The notes under the pieces: generated by a model | What the model was told of the DNA's origin: nothing | The model's input: only the letters and a program-made list of their open reading frames with translations | The model's database searches: none | Shown here: piece by piece, positions 22,336 to 32,851 of the stretch | How positions within the stretch are numbered: position 1 is the stretch's first letter | Layout: each line of letters begins with the position of its first letter | Source: Chrysemys picta bellii | Lineage: Eukaryota; Chordata; Testudines; Emydidae | Assembly: GCF_011386835.1 (NCBI RefSeq) | Contig: NC_088797.1 | Coordinates: forward strand, 93,444,264 to 93,508,263 | Direction of reading: 5' to 3' | DNA: 64,000 nucleotides | Made by a program: the position numbers and the translations under genes

Positions 22336-22471
22336 CAGGGCCGACAAGGGGGCGGGGGGGAAACCAGTACAAATTACCAGGGCCGGCTTCCCCCCACTCT
22401 CATCGGCCCTGTTTAGCCAGTCCGCCCTTGCTGGGGGGCCCGAAAAATTTTTTCACTGGGGCCCGAACCCG
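22336..22471. mobile_element. hAT-type MITE, copy 1
   Basis: 136 bp GC-rich element starting CAGGGCCGACAAGGGGGCGG. The 8 bp CTCTTGAT flanks it exactly on both sides (22328-22335 and 22472-22479), the target-site length of hAT elements. Confidence 0.75.
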
Positions 22472-22552
22472 CTCTTGATTACAGATAACAAACCTCTGAA
22501 GCTCTTTGATTCTAGCATTCCACTAAAGAAATCAACAAAGATGAGAGAAAAA

Positions 22553-22580
22553 GTATATATATATATATATATACACACAC
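22553..22580. repeat. (AT)n/(AC)n microsatellite
   Basis: An alternating TA run leading into CACACAC. Confidence 0.9.
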
Positions 22581-22984
22581 TTTATAAATACATCCTTCCT
22601 TGAGCAGTAAGACTGTACTTCTAAATTATCAGGAATGTGACAATCAAATGATCTGCATATATTAGCAATCTGAAAGATTTAAAGTTCATATTCAGGTGTA
22701 AGAAAATATAAGATGAGTGGAAGGAATCTTTACATCCCTCACTCTTAACTTTTCATCATGGCAGGACCATGAACATCTGGTCACATTAAATGTCCTTTGG
22801 ATCTTGTTTGCAAACATGAACAATCATTGCATTGTTCTCCCAGGAGAAAACAGGACACTATCCAGGCAGTTGTTACAAACCAGAACCCGCTGTATCAACT
22901 GCTTCAAAATTCCTTAATCATCACTGCAAGGGTAGGAACAACAGAAATCACTTTTGACTACTAGTAATATTTTGAACTTAAGTC

Positions 22985-23120
22985 TCATAATGTGAGGTAT
23001 TACACCCATTCCATAAACTGACACAAAGAGGGAAAGTAATTTTCTCTTGCTCACCCAGCACACCTGTGGCTGAGTTGGGCAATGACCCTGATTGCCAGTG
23101 CTATTCACTAATCACTAGAA
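22985..23120 (+). repeat. MIR-like SINE fragment
   Basis: CACCCATTCCATAAACTGAC, then GCTCACCCAGCACACC, GTGGCTGAGTTGGGCAATGA and ATTCACTAATCACTAG follow the order of MIR 3' halves. Confidence 0.55.
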
Positions 23121-23734
23121 AACACCATTTACTATGCTTCTGCTCTTCAAAGAAAACAGGTTATGTTTGAGTCTGGGTAACCAATAAGGTAAGTTAACTG
23201 GTAACTAAGGAAAAAAACATTGACAACGCTATAGACAAACTGTCTTCTCAGGAAGATGATGAATGGGGAGAGTTACATTTCCATCCCCTCATTGAACATT
23301 TAATGAATTAACCCAATCAGATACAATGCCTGTCTGTATGTTTAAAAAACAACAATTCACAAAGTTAACCAGTTAATCGTTAGACTACACTGCCCCTTTT
23401 TTCAATATGCAAATGTTTGCTTCCAGACTTGAGAACCAAGACATACTGTTTTCCTGAATCTTAGTCTCTCTTAACTTGGGTGTTATGCAGCATTTCAGGT
23501 AACTTAGCTAGTTTGACAACTAGGTTCTGTCCTAATAAATTCATACAATACCTGTATCTTCTCTATACATCTCATGAAGGTGAGCCCTTCTGTCTTGATT
23601 GTCCTCCTAAGTCAGCATGCAGGTTTGGTTATAGGGGAAAAAAACTGTATACAGCATAGTTTAGTTTTTAAAAAAACAACAACAAAGATGTGTAGCAACA
23701 AAACCCTCTCTTATGTTTATTGTAACTTTCATCC

Positions 23735-23855
23735 ATGCCTCACCTTGTCCATCCCTTGCTATCCTTTACCATACGTAGATTGTAAATTTCTTGGACATAG
23801 ATCTATTTAAATGATCTGTACAGCACCAAGAACATTATGACGCTACAGAAAGAAT
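23735..23855 (+). repeat. Old amniote SINE tail
   Basis: GTAGATTGTAAATTTCTTGG then GATCTGTACAGCACCAAGAA, a diverged version of the widespread 'tgtaaa..tctttgg..tgtacagcacc' tail. Confidence 0.5.
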
Positions 23856-24650
23856 ACATAACAAATCCTGATAGTCATTGCATTCAAGAAAAGGTCAACA
23901 TGGCAACATATATATATCATAATATATATTGTCATAATAAAAGAGCTTGCAGTGGGCCATACACTAACTCTTTTTCTGGGCTCCATAAATCATAGATGAC
24001 TAGCCTAGAAATCCAGCTGGAGTGAAATATGCCAAGAACCCATTTATCTACATTCTAGGTGTAAGACATATGAAAAAAAAACAACAAATATTTTAGCCAG
24101 GCCAAAAAAGGACCAGATGAAAAATATTATGCTTTTTCACCTATTTTGTTCCTTCGCCTTTTCCCCCCAACCTTTTTCAGATATGGGATAAAGTTTCTTT
24201 TCCCCCCTCTTCCTAATCCTGCAGTTATTAGTGAAAAATCATTTCACAAACTGAAATTAAGAGGAGCAATTCATTGAACATTTCATCAATAGCCATATTG
24301 GTCTTTGTGTGTCTAACTGCAAACTTTTTTAAGTGAAACAGTAGCAGCATAGTGAAACTTATTTAAAAAAAGCATTTCAACTGTTTCTCTCTGATATGTA
24401 AAGTGAAGCATTGCAACTGATCTCCATTTTAAACTAATACAAAACTAAAGGGAGCATGTGCTAGTAAATGTCCATAATTGTGCAGACCTTGTTCAGGTTG
24501 CATTTTTGCATTTTTACTGGCACAAGTGCATAAAAGACACTCATTTTATTCAATAACAGCTTGGCATCTACAAATCTTTCCTATGAGTAATTAAATTGCA
24601 ATGAACCACTAAAAGGAGTCTCTGACACAGCTTACATTGTATGGTAGGTA

Positions 24651-24830
24651 GGGCTGCCGAGAGCGGGTTCGGGCCCCAGTGAAAACATTTTTTCGGGCCC
24701 CCCAGCAAGGGCGGACTAGCTAAACAGGGCTGACGAGGGGGCGGGAGAGAAAGCCGGAGAAACTGGGCCCTCTTCCGGACCGCCGGGCCCCGGTAATTTG
24801 TGCCGGCTTCCCCCGCCCTCGTCGGCCCTG
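24651..24830. mobile_element. hAT-type MITE, copy 2 (inverted relative to copy 1)
   Basis: The ends GGGCTGCCGAGAGCGGG and CCCTCGTCGGCCCTG are diverged inverse repeats. Flanks ATGGTAGGTA (24641-24650) and ATGGCAGGTA (24831-24840) differ at one base. Much of it is the reverse complement of the element at 22336-22471. Confidence 0.7.
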
Positions 24831-25277
24831 ATGGCAGGTAAATCGCTGCTACGTATCTTGACACAGCAGAAGAAAGTAAAGCAGGGTATACACTACATCA
24901 GGTCTCCTGATGATACATTCAGCTTGTAAAACAACTGCACAACATTGATTAGATATTACATTATTGAATTTACCTGTCAAATTGATCAGTGGCTTTCCTT
25001 TAATGTATCATTTTTTCTTTGTTCCAATGAAATGTAGAAGGAGAAAGAAAAAGATTCCTAGCTTTAACAGAGGAAAATTTATATTGAATTCATTCTTGTT
25101 TCACCAACTGTGTCAAAGATCTTAAAGATCAACATTGTCCAAGCAATATAATGAAGCCAATCTAACAGTATTTTTTATCTTTCTGCTACACCATTTCATT
25201 TAGGCATTTGGTTATTGACACATTATTGATTGATTTTAATCAATGTGGCACTAATGAGATGAACTAGGCTACAAGTA

Positions 25278-25396
25278 GGGTGACCAGACAGCAAATGTGA
25301 AAAATCGGGACGGGGGTGGGGGGTAATAGGAGCCTATATAAGAAAAAGACCCAAAAATCGTGACTGTCCCTATAAAATCGGGACATCTGGTCACCC
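25278..25396. mobile_element. 119 bp TA-flanked MITE, copy 1
   Basis: Inverted ends GGGTGACCAG / CTGGTCACCC flanked by TA on each side, suggesting a Tc1/mariner-mobilised element. A close copy lies at 31869-31988. Confidence 0.7.
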
Positions 25397-25398
25397 TA

Positions 25399-26514
25399 GC
25401 TAGAAGCCCTTAAGAGTGAATTCCTCTGTTAATCCACAGTATTTGAGCACTTATCTATGACAGCTAGTAAGAATATCAATTATGCAGGTATTTCTCCCTC
25501 TAGGAACTGGACTGAAATCACTGCATTTCACACTGGCCAAAGAACAATCATTGGAGGGTAATGGCTTTTGATCATTAATGATCTGAGCTGGATTCTAACT
25601 AAAAAATATTTAATTTTATTGGTTTTTGGGTGTGGGAAAAGGAGAAGTGGGGATGCTTTTCTTCATGCTATGTAGAATAACAATTTTCTTTTGTAAAGTA
25701 GTTGCCGTTCTGATATTTTATTACTGTCCAGACACAAGTTAGAACAATAATGTGAAAGTAAAATTCTCAACATGTTTTGCCAAATAAATCAATAACCCCC
25801 AACTTTCCTCTGATCTCAGCCAAAATCATTTCAGGGTGAGTAGTGTGTGGAGTAAATGTAAATGAACATTGTTCACATTTTAGCTTGTCTTTTAATAACT
25901 TGTATGGCCTCAAGATGACAGGGCCTCATCAAACTCCTATGCACCACTTACACCCTCAACTGGTGTACATGTTCAACACTCAATGCATATGTGCACTGAG
26001 CGCATGATTTCATGTGCATGCATGGGCCTTGTTCTATAATTAATTGCCAAAGGTGTTATGTTTTTTGCCATGTTTATTTCAATACCTGAAGACTTCCTTA
26101 GTAGTGTATTTGTAGATTCATAGGCCATGACTGATTGTAAGTTAATGAAATATTTATAAAAATAATAGCCAGTTTGGGGAATTGGTAACTGCAAGAAACC
26201 AAGCTGGCACAATCTTCCATGTTCATGATGTTCTGAAGTGATCTTTCAGCTACCCGGGGTATAATTGAGATGTATTTATTTTTGTTTGCTTTACACTGAA
26301 TGAATGTTAATGGTATGCAGGGGTTATGTGTGATGAATAATACATTGACATTTCTTTTCCTGAAGAAACACTGAATTTTTAAATCAATTTTTTTTAAGAT
26401 TGGAACATTTTGTACATTCTGCTGTGGAACTAGAACTTCTGGCTGCATTCCCACAGATGCTACCACCTGCTTATTAATGCTCTATGTGTTTCATTCTCAT
26501 TCTTTGCTTAAATG
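25399..26514. other. Intergenic, nothing recognised
   Basis: AT-rich; no coding or repeat signal I can support. Confidence 0.45.
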
Positions 26515-26908
26515 TAAGGGACTGTTGTCCCCTTACTGAGGCCTGGTCTACACTAGGCGTTTATGTCGAAGTTAGCGCCGTTACATCGAATTAACCCTGC
26601 ACCCGTCCACACTGCGATGCTATTTAGTTCGACATAGAGGTCTCTTTAATTCGACTTCTGTACTCCTCCCCGACGAGGGGAGTAGCGCTAAATTCGACAT
26701 GTCCATGTCGAATTAGGCTAGGTGTGGATGGAAATCGACGCTAATAGCTCCGGGAGCTATCCCACAGTGCACCACTCTGTTGACGCTCTGGACAGCAGTA
26801 CGAGCTCGGATGCTCTGACCAGCCACACAGGAAAAGCCCCGGGAAAATTTGAATTTGAATTCCTTTTCCTGTCTGGCCAGTTTGAATCTCATTTCCTGTC
26901 TGGACATC

Positions 26909-28982
26909 ATGGCGAGCTCAGCAGCACTGGCAACGATGCAGAGCTCTCCAGCAGTGATGGCCGTGCAATCTCAGAATAGAAAGAGGGCCCCAGCATGGAC
27001 TGATCGGGAAGTCTTGGATCTCATCGCTGTGTGGGGCGATGAGTCCGTGCTTTCCGAGCTGCGCTCCAAGAAACGGAATGCAAAGATCTATGAGAAGATC
27101 TCTAAAGACATGTCAGAGAGAGGATACAGCCGGGATGCAACGCAGTGCCGCGTGAAAATCAAGGAGCTGAGACAAGGCTACCAGAAGACCAAAGAGGCAA
27201 ACGGACGCTCCGGATCCCATCCCCAGACATCCCGTTTCTACGAGGCACTGCATTCCATCCTCGGTGCGGCCGCCACCACTACCCCACCACTGACCGTGGA
27301 CTCTGAGGATGGGATATTGTCCACGGCCGGTTCCTCGGACATGTTAGGGGACGGGGAAGATGAGGAAGGAGATGAGGAGGACGAGGCAGTCGGCAGCGCT
27401 CACAACGCTGATTTCCCCGACAGCCAGGATCTCTTCATCACCCTTACAGAGATCCCCTACCAACCGTCCCCAGCCGTTACCCCGGACACAGAATCTGGGG
27501 AAGGATCAGCCAGTAAGTGTTGTAAACATCTAAACATTTATTTTTAACAGAACAGGAATATTAACAATTAAAAGAATGGGTTGTTCATGATTACTTTGCC
27601 CTAGGCGCTTAACGGTTCAGTCATGGGCAGTGCAAGTTTTGAAAAAAAATCTAGCAATGTCCGGTTTTGCATGATTGTCCTGCCCAAGCCGCTCTACTGT
27701 TTAGTCCCTGCTACTGCAGCTACAGTAAAATGCGGTCTATATGTCCGGGGATAGAGCAGAAATCCTCCTGGGACATCTCGATGAAGCTCTCCTGGAGGTA
27801 ATTGGAAAGCCGTTGCATGAGGTTCCTGGGGAGAACAGCCTTATTGGGTCCTCCGTAGTACGACACGTTGCCGCGCCACGAGACAATCAAGTACTCGGGA
27901 ATCATTGCTCTGCACAGCAGGGCGGCATACGGCCCTGGTCTTTGGAGGCTTTCCCGGAGCATTCTCTCTTTCTCGCTGTCAGAGATCCTCATCAGGGTGA
28001 TGTCGCTCATGGTGACCTGCTTTGAATTAGGTAGGGGAATGTTAGTGTTGGGACTGCTTGCCCGTTCCTTTACAGAACTGTAACCGCTGGTTTGCAGCCA
28101 CGCGGTGGAGGCGGGAGAGGGGCAGCCTACAGGGATCGTTCCTGGGGACAGCCGCGAGGGGGTGGGACAGGGGCAGAGTTCCTGCTTGCCGGATTGCTGG
28201 CAGCAGGGACTGACATTGCTTTCAATGTGAAATGAGGCCAGTGCTAATATTAAAGTTTTAAGCTGCCACAAGTCTACGGCTTACCATGTCTGCCTGCAAC
28301 AGAAATTCCGTTGTGCTGCCCCGCTTCTCAAATGTGCTGTGCAAGACCCCAGGCACTGAATGCGAAGGCCGAGAATTCGACCTTGTGCTGAGTGCGCATG
28401 TGATAGGTGCTGTGCATGGTCTTGTTCACAGAGAAAGACTATGTTCTTTGTTCACAACTACATTTATCTTTCTGAGGAATTCACTCCCTTTTTCCCATTC
28501 CCACAGCCACATCTGCGACTGTCTCACAACCTAGCCTGGCATCACACTCCCAGAGGCTAGCGCAGATTAGGCGTAGGAAGAAGAGGACACGGGAGGACAT
28601 GTTCTCTGAGCTTATGGCCTGCTCCCGAGCCCAGGCAGCACAGCAGACCCAGTGGCGGGAGAACTTGCCCCAAATGCACCAAGCAAACATGGATCGGGAG
28701 GAGAGGTGGCGGCAGGAAGACCAGCAGGCGACTCAAACGCTGCTTGGACTACTGAGGGAGCAAACAGACACACTCCGGCGCCTTGTGGATGTTCTGCAGG
28801 AACGTAGGCAGGAGGACAGAGCCCCGCTGCAGTCTCTCTCTAACCGCCCTCCCCCGCCACCAAGTCCCATACCCACCTCACCCAAAGTCCAAAGAAGGAG
28901 GGGCGGCAGAGTCCGTGGTAACTCTCACTCCACCCCTGCAGAGAGCACTAGTAGCAGAAGGCTCTCATTCCCCAAAATTTGA
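26909..28982 (+). CDS. Harbinger Myb/SANT-like DNA-binding protein, two exons
   Basis: Exons 26909-27512 and 28507-28982 join to 1080 nt (359 residues) in one open frame. The donor is CCA|GTAAGTG and the acceptor CCATTCCCACAG|CC. Residues about 29-115 form a Myb/SANT-like trihelix domain with spaced Trp (APAWTDREVLDLIAVWGDES ... GYSRDATQCRVKIKELRQGY). An acidic linker follows (GDGEDEEGDEEDEAVG). Exon 2 encodes a charged helical, probably coiled-coil region (AQAAQQTQWRENLPQMHQAN ... LREQTDTLRRLVDVLQERRQ) and a Pro-rich, basic C-terminus. In PIF/Harbinger systems this partner brings the transposase to DNA. An upstream in-frame ATG at 26849 exists, but MASSAAL at 26909 has the better context (ATCATGG). 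ATAATAAAAAATA near 29050 could end the mRNA. Confidence 0.85.
27720..28010 (-). CDS. Third ORF of the Harbinger element, unknown function
   Basis: 96 codons from ATG at 28010. It lies within the intron of the Myb/SANT-like gene and on the opposite strand, the same strand as the transposase. The sequence begins MSDITLMRISDSEKERMLRE and contains RPGPYAALLCRAMIPEYLIV, then NLMQRLSNYLQESFIEMSQE. No catalytic or DNA-binding motif is seen. The frame stays open upstream to 28271, but that part is low-complexity and an ATG at 28010 is preferred. It could be a small accessory protein, an exon of a longer minus-strand transcript, or captured host sequence. Confidence 0.5.
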   Translation of the reverse strand: MSDITLMRISDSEKERMLRESLQRPGPYAALLCRAMIPEYLIVSWRGNVSYYGGPNKAVLPRNLMQRLSNYLQESFIEMSQEDFCSIPGHIDRILL

Positions 28983-29721
28983 AAAGTTTTTTCCTTCCCG
29001 CCTGACACAAGCCCCCGTCCAAGTTTCACCTCCCAGTTCCATGTGTAGTTGATAATAAAAAATACGTTTTGTTAACTACTGTTTCCATCATGTTCTTTTG
29101 GAGGAGGAGGGGAAAGGGGGTTGGTAATTGGACAGGACAGTCACCTTTGGCAGGGTACATAGGCGGGGCCAGGTACAGCAGCAGGGCACATACACAGTGC
29201 AGTTACTAGTTACCCTGGTCAGTCTGGGAGGTGGTTTTCGTGTTATGTGGTGGGGGGTGGGTTGCTCTGTGACTTTGTGGCGGGGGAGGGCAGTTACAGA
29301 TCGTAAGCGGCGGACCTTATGCAGGATCACAGAGCCACGCAGCAGGAGATCTGTAACCGTCCTCCCCCTGCCACAAAGTCACATAGCCCCCCCATACACA
29401 CAGTCCCGATCAGGAGGGGTGACAGGCTCCGTTGAAACAAGCAGCCCACCACAGCGGAGCCTGTCAATCCTTGAGTTTAGAAGCTTCATTTGCGTCAGTA
29501 CACTACACCCCCTCCCCAACACAGTCTGCGTCCCAGTTTTAAAACATTCCCGCGAAAACAGTAGTAAAGAAAACGGTGTTCATTAACAAAGTAGAACTGA
29601 TTTTATTTTGAAACGTGTGTTGGAAGGGGGTGAAGGGGGTATGTAACTGGAGAGGATAGTCAACATTAACTGGGTAAAGACACGGGGGCAGGTTCAGCTT
29701 CTCTGTACACAAACTTAAAAG
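28983..29721. other. Space between convergent Harbinger genes
   Basis: Holds the probable poly(A) signals of both genes: AATAAAAAATA near 29052 on plus, and AATAAAATCAG on minus near 29597-29607. A hairpin has arms at about 29269-29304 and 29347-29382 (GACTTTGTGGCGGGGGAGG against CCTCCCCCTGCCACAAAGTC). No convincing gene. Confidence 0.6.
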
Positions 29722-31002
29722 TCACAGGTTACCCTGCTCACTCAGGAACCTAGTTTTCAAAGCCTCCCGGATGCACAGCGCGTCCCGCTGGTCTCTTCTA
29801 ATCGCCCGGCTGTCTGGCTGTGCGTAATCAGAAGCCAGGCTATTTGCCTCAACCTCCCACCCCGCCATAAAGGTCTCCCCCTTGCTCTCACAGAGATTGT
29901 GGAGCACACAGCAAGCTGCTATAACAATGGGGATATTGGTTTCGCTGAGATCACAGCGAGTCAGTAAGCTTCTCCATCTCCCCTTGAGACGGCCAAAAGC
30001 ACACTCCACCACCATTCTGCACTTGCTCAGCCGGTAGTTGAAGAGTTCTTTTTCACTGTCCAGGGCGCCAGTATAGGGCTTCATGAGCCAGGGCATTAGC
30101 GGGTAGGCTGGGTCCCCGAGGATGACTATAGGCATCTCCACATCCCCAACAGTTATTTTGTGGTCCGGGAAGTAAATACCTTGCTGCAGCCATCTAAACA
30201 GACCAGAGTTCCTGAAAACACGAGCGTCATGAATCTTGCCCGGCCATCCCACGTAGATGTTGGTAAAACGTCCCCTGTGGTCCACCAGTGCTTGTAGCAC
30301 CATGGAAAAGTAGCCCTTTCTGTTAATGTACTGGCTGGCCTGGTGGTCCGGTGCCAGGATAGGGATGTGAGTTCCATCTATGGCCCCACCGCAGTTTGAG
30401 AATCCCATCGCTGCGAAGCCATCTATGATCGCCTCCACATTTCCCAGGGTCACTGTCTTTGGCAGCAGTACATCAACGATTGCCTTGGCTACTTGCATCA
30501 CAACAACCCCCACGGTAGATTTGCCCACCCCAAACTGGTTCGCGACTGACCGGTAGCTGTCTGGCGTTGCAAGCTTCCAGAGGGCTATCGCCACTCGCTT
30601 CTGGACAGTCAGGGCTGCTTGCATCCGGGTGTCATTGCGCTTCAGGGCAGGGGACAGCAACTCACAAAGTTCCAGGAAAGTTCCCTTCCGCATGCAAAAG
30701 TTTCGCAGCCACTGGGATTCATCCCAGACCTGCAGCACTATGCGGTCCCACCACTCAGTGCTTGTTTCCCGTGCCCAGAATCACCGTTCCACGGCATCAT
30801 GACCCATTGCCACCGTGATGTCCTCGGCGCTGGGTCCCGTGCTTTCTGAGAGGTCTGTGCTACTCTCAGACTTCAGGCCCTCAGCGCGGTGGCGTAGCCT
30901 CCTCGCCTGACTTATCTGCATCTGCCTCAGGGAAAGGTGTATGATAAGCTGCGAGGCGTTGAGAGCGGCCACAACTGCAGCGATGGTCGCAGCGTGCTCC
31001 AT
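29722..31002 (-). CDS. Harbinger DDE transposase (HARBI1-like), one in-frame stop
   Basis: The frame runs from ATG at 31002 (MEHAATIAAVVAALNASQ) to the stop at 29722-29724, interrupted by a single TGA at 30781-30783 just after DAVER. Without that stop it would be a 426-codon unit. The remaining 352-residue open part has a helix-turn-helix-like region (RSVANQFGVGKSTVGVVVMQ) and the DDE_Tnp_4 core: first Asp in GGAIDGTHIPI, second in WPGKIHDARVF, third acidic region in ILGDPAYPLMPWLM, and Glu in VVECAFGRLKGRWR. An intact catalytic core with one nonsense codon suggests recent loss or possible readthrough. TIRs and TSD show it belongs to the transposon; it is not the host HARBI1 gene. Confidence 0.9.
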
Positions 31003-31868
31003 GCTCGCAGTGCTGTGGTGTCCGCGCTGTCACTGACTAGAAAAGTGCGCGAACTGATTTCCCGCCGGCACTTTCAGGGAGGGAGGGCGGGAGTGATGGA
31101 CGGATAACGACAGTTACCCAAAAGCACCCTGGACACATTTTTTTTACCCAGAAGGCTTTTGCGGCTACACCCAGAATTCCAATGGGCAGCGGGGACTGCG
31201 GGAACTGTGGGATAGCTGACCACAGTGCACCGCTTCGAATGTTGACGCTTTCCCCGTTAGTGTGGACTCACAAAGTCGAATTACTGTCCTTAGTGTGGAT
31301 ACACACGTTCGACTTTGCAATATCGATTCCAAATATTCGATTTAAGTAAAATCGAACTACTCTCGTAGTGTAGACATGGCCTGAAACTCAGTGGGGGTAT
31401 TTTGGTTGGCTAACTCCCAGTGCCAAAAGAAAGGGGAAGGATCAATGGGCAATCAGGACCCTGAGACTGACAGTCCCCAGGGGCAATGGAGAGAGGCCAA
31501 TGTTCCAGGTTGGGCAGGCTAATCAGGGAGTCAGGAGGCTGGAGGGGAGGGTGGAAATGGGGTGATGCTGTCCTCCCTGTGAGCCGGAATTGCCTGGGTC
31601 AGGCAGAGTTGGGCCGAGCTAAGGAGAAAGCAGGGGCCCAAGCGGAGCTGGGGAGCAGAGCCGTGCCAGATCCAGAGGGGCCAGAAAAGCAGCCCAGGAA
31701 GCAGGTCAGTGCTGGGAGCAGAGTCACAGAAGCAGCCCACAGAGCAGACCTGCCCTGTGCTGGGAGCAGAGCTGTAGCAGCCAGAGGGGCCAGAGAAGTA
31801 GCCCAGGGAGCTGGAGGCAGAGCAGCAGCAGCGCTGAGGCAGAGTGGAGCTGGAGAGACACCCCAGTA

Positions 31869-31988
31869 GGGTGACCAGACAGCAAGTATGAAAAATCAGG
31901 ACAGGGGGTGGGGAGTAATAGGAGCCTATATAAGAAAAAGACCCAAAAATTGGGACTGTCCCTATAAAATCGGGACATCTGGACACCC
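31869..31988. mobile_element. 120 bp TA-flanked MITE, copy 2
   Basis: Same family and same orientation as 25278-25396 (shared GAGCCTATATAAGAAAAAGA, then CCCAAAAAT). Flanked by TA (31867-31868, 31989-31990). Inserted in the LTR-like repeat. Confidence 0.75.
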
Positions 31989-32699
31989 TACACCCCAGCC
32001 AAGAGGCCTTGCAGGCCAGACTTGGAGGGGATCATAACCCTGACGGGGCGGGGGCGACGCTGGGAAGAAGGATCCTACCACCTAACGCCTGAGGGCGTGT
32101 GGCCACCACCAGAGCAAGTGTCCAACCCGCAGCATCCCTGTAGCACAGCCAGGCCCTGAGAAGGAGGCCTGGGACTTGTGAGGAATTGACTATGAACTTC
32201 CCTTACATTTCAGAGACTGCTGGTTATGATGTCCCCATGCCACAGAGAGGGGTTATGTGTTTTCTTTAAACCTTTCCCATTTTTCCTATTTTTTTAATTG
32301 ATTGCTGTTTAATAAATTGTATTTGCTTTGAACTGTATGTAATGATCAGTGGGTCAGGAAAGCATCCAGTGCAGAGAGAACACCCTGGAGTGGGGACACC
32401 CTAGCCCAGGGCCGGCTCTAGGCACCAGCCCTCCAAGCACCTGCTTGGGGCGGCACTTTCTAAGAGGCGGCATTCCGGCCTCCCTTTTTTATTTTTTATT
32501 TTTTTGCTTGGGGCGGCATTGCCGGGAGCCGACCCTGGCCCAGCCACTTGCCCTGCCAGCGGGAGCTGGGATCCACGCCCCTTGCCCAGCCCGGCAGCGC
32601 CCTGTACAGCGCTGCCCTGGGGAGACTCGGCGCGGCAGGGGCAGCAGGACCCCATCTCCCTCCCTACATCCCGGGCGCCACTTCCCTTCCCTTCCCCCC

Positions 32700-32770
32700 A
32701 CACTCCGGGAGCCCTCTTGCGGCCGCTGCAGCCCGGGCTGCAGCGGCCGCGAGAGGGGCTCCTGGAGTGT
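32700..32770. repeat. Large GC-rich palindrome
   Basis: A perfect 32 bp palindrome at 32719-32750, centred on CCCGGG. It extends to about 35 bp per arm with few mismatches (CACTCCGGGAGCCC on the left, GGGGCTCCTGGAGTG on the right). Confidence 0.9.
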
Positions 32771-32851
32771 GTGAGGAGCGCGGAGGGAGAGAAGCGGCGC
32801 CCCCTGGAGCCGAGCCCGAGCTGCGGTGGTGGCGAGAGGGGCTCCCAGAGT

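Larger units (their letters stand above)
26540..31381. mobile_element. PIF/Harbinger DNA transposon, nearly intact
   Basis: 4842 bp with inverted ends GGCCTGGTCTACACTA (left) and TAGTGTAGACATGGCC (right), flanked by the 3 bp duplication TGA (26537-26539, 31382-31384). It carries the usual two genes in convergent order: a spliced Myb/SANT-like protein gene on plus and a DDE transposase gene on minus. A third ORF sits inside the first gene's intron. Only one disabling change was noticed (a nonsense codon in the transposase), so the insertion looks fairly recent. Confidence 0.93.

Noticed and set aside
26909..28982. Host MSANTD-type gene
   Set aside because: Lies inside the same TIRs; a transposon gene is the simpler reading.
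29722..31002. Host HARBI1 gene
   Set aside because: Flanked by Harbinger TIRs with a target duplication and an accompanying Myb/SANT-like gene, so it belongs to the transposon.
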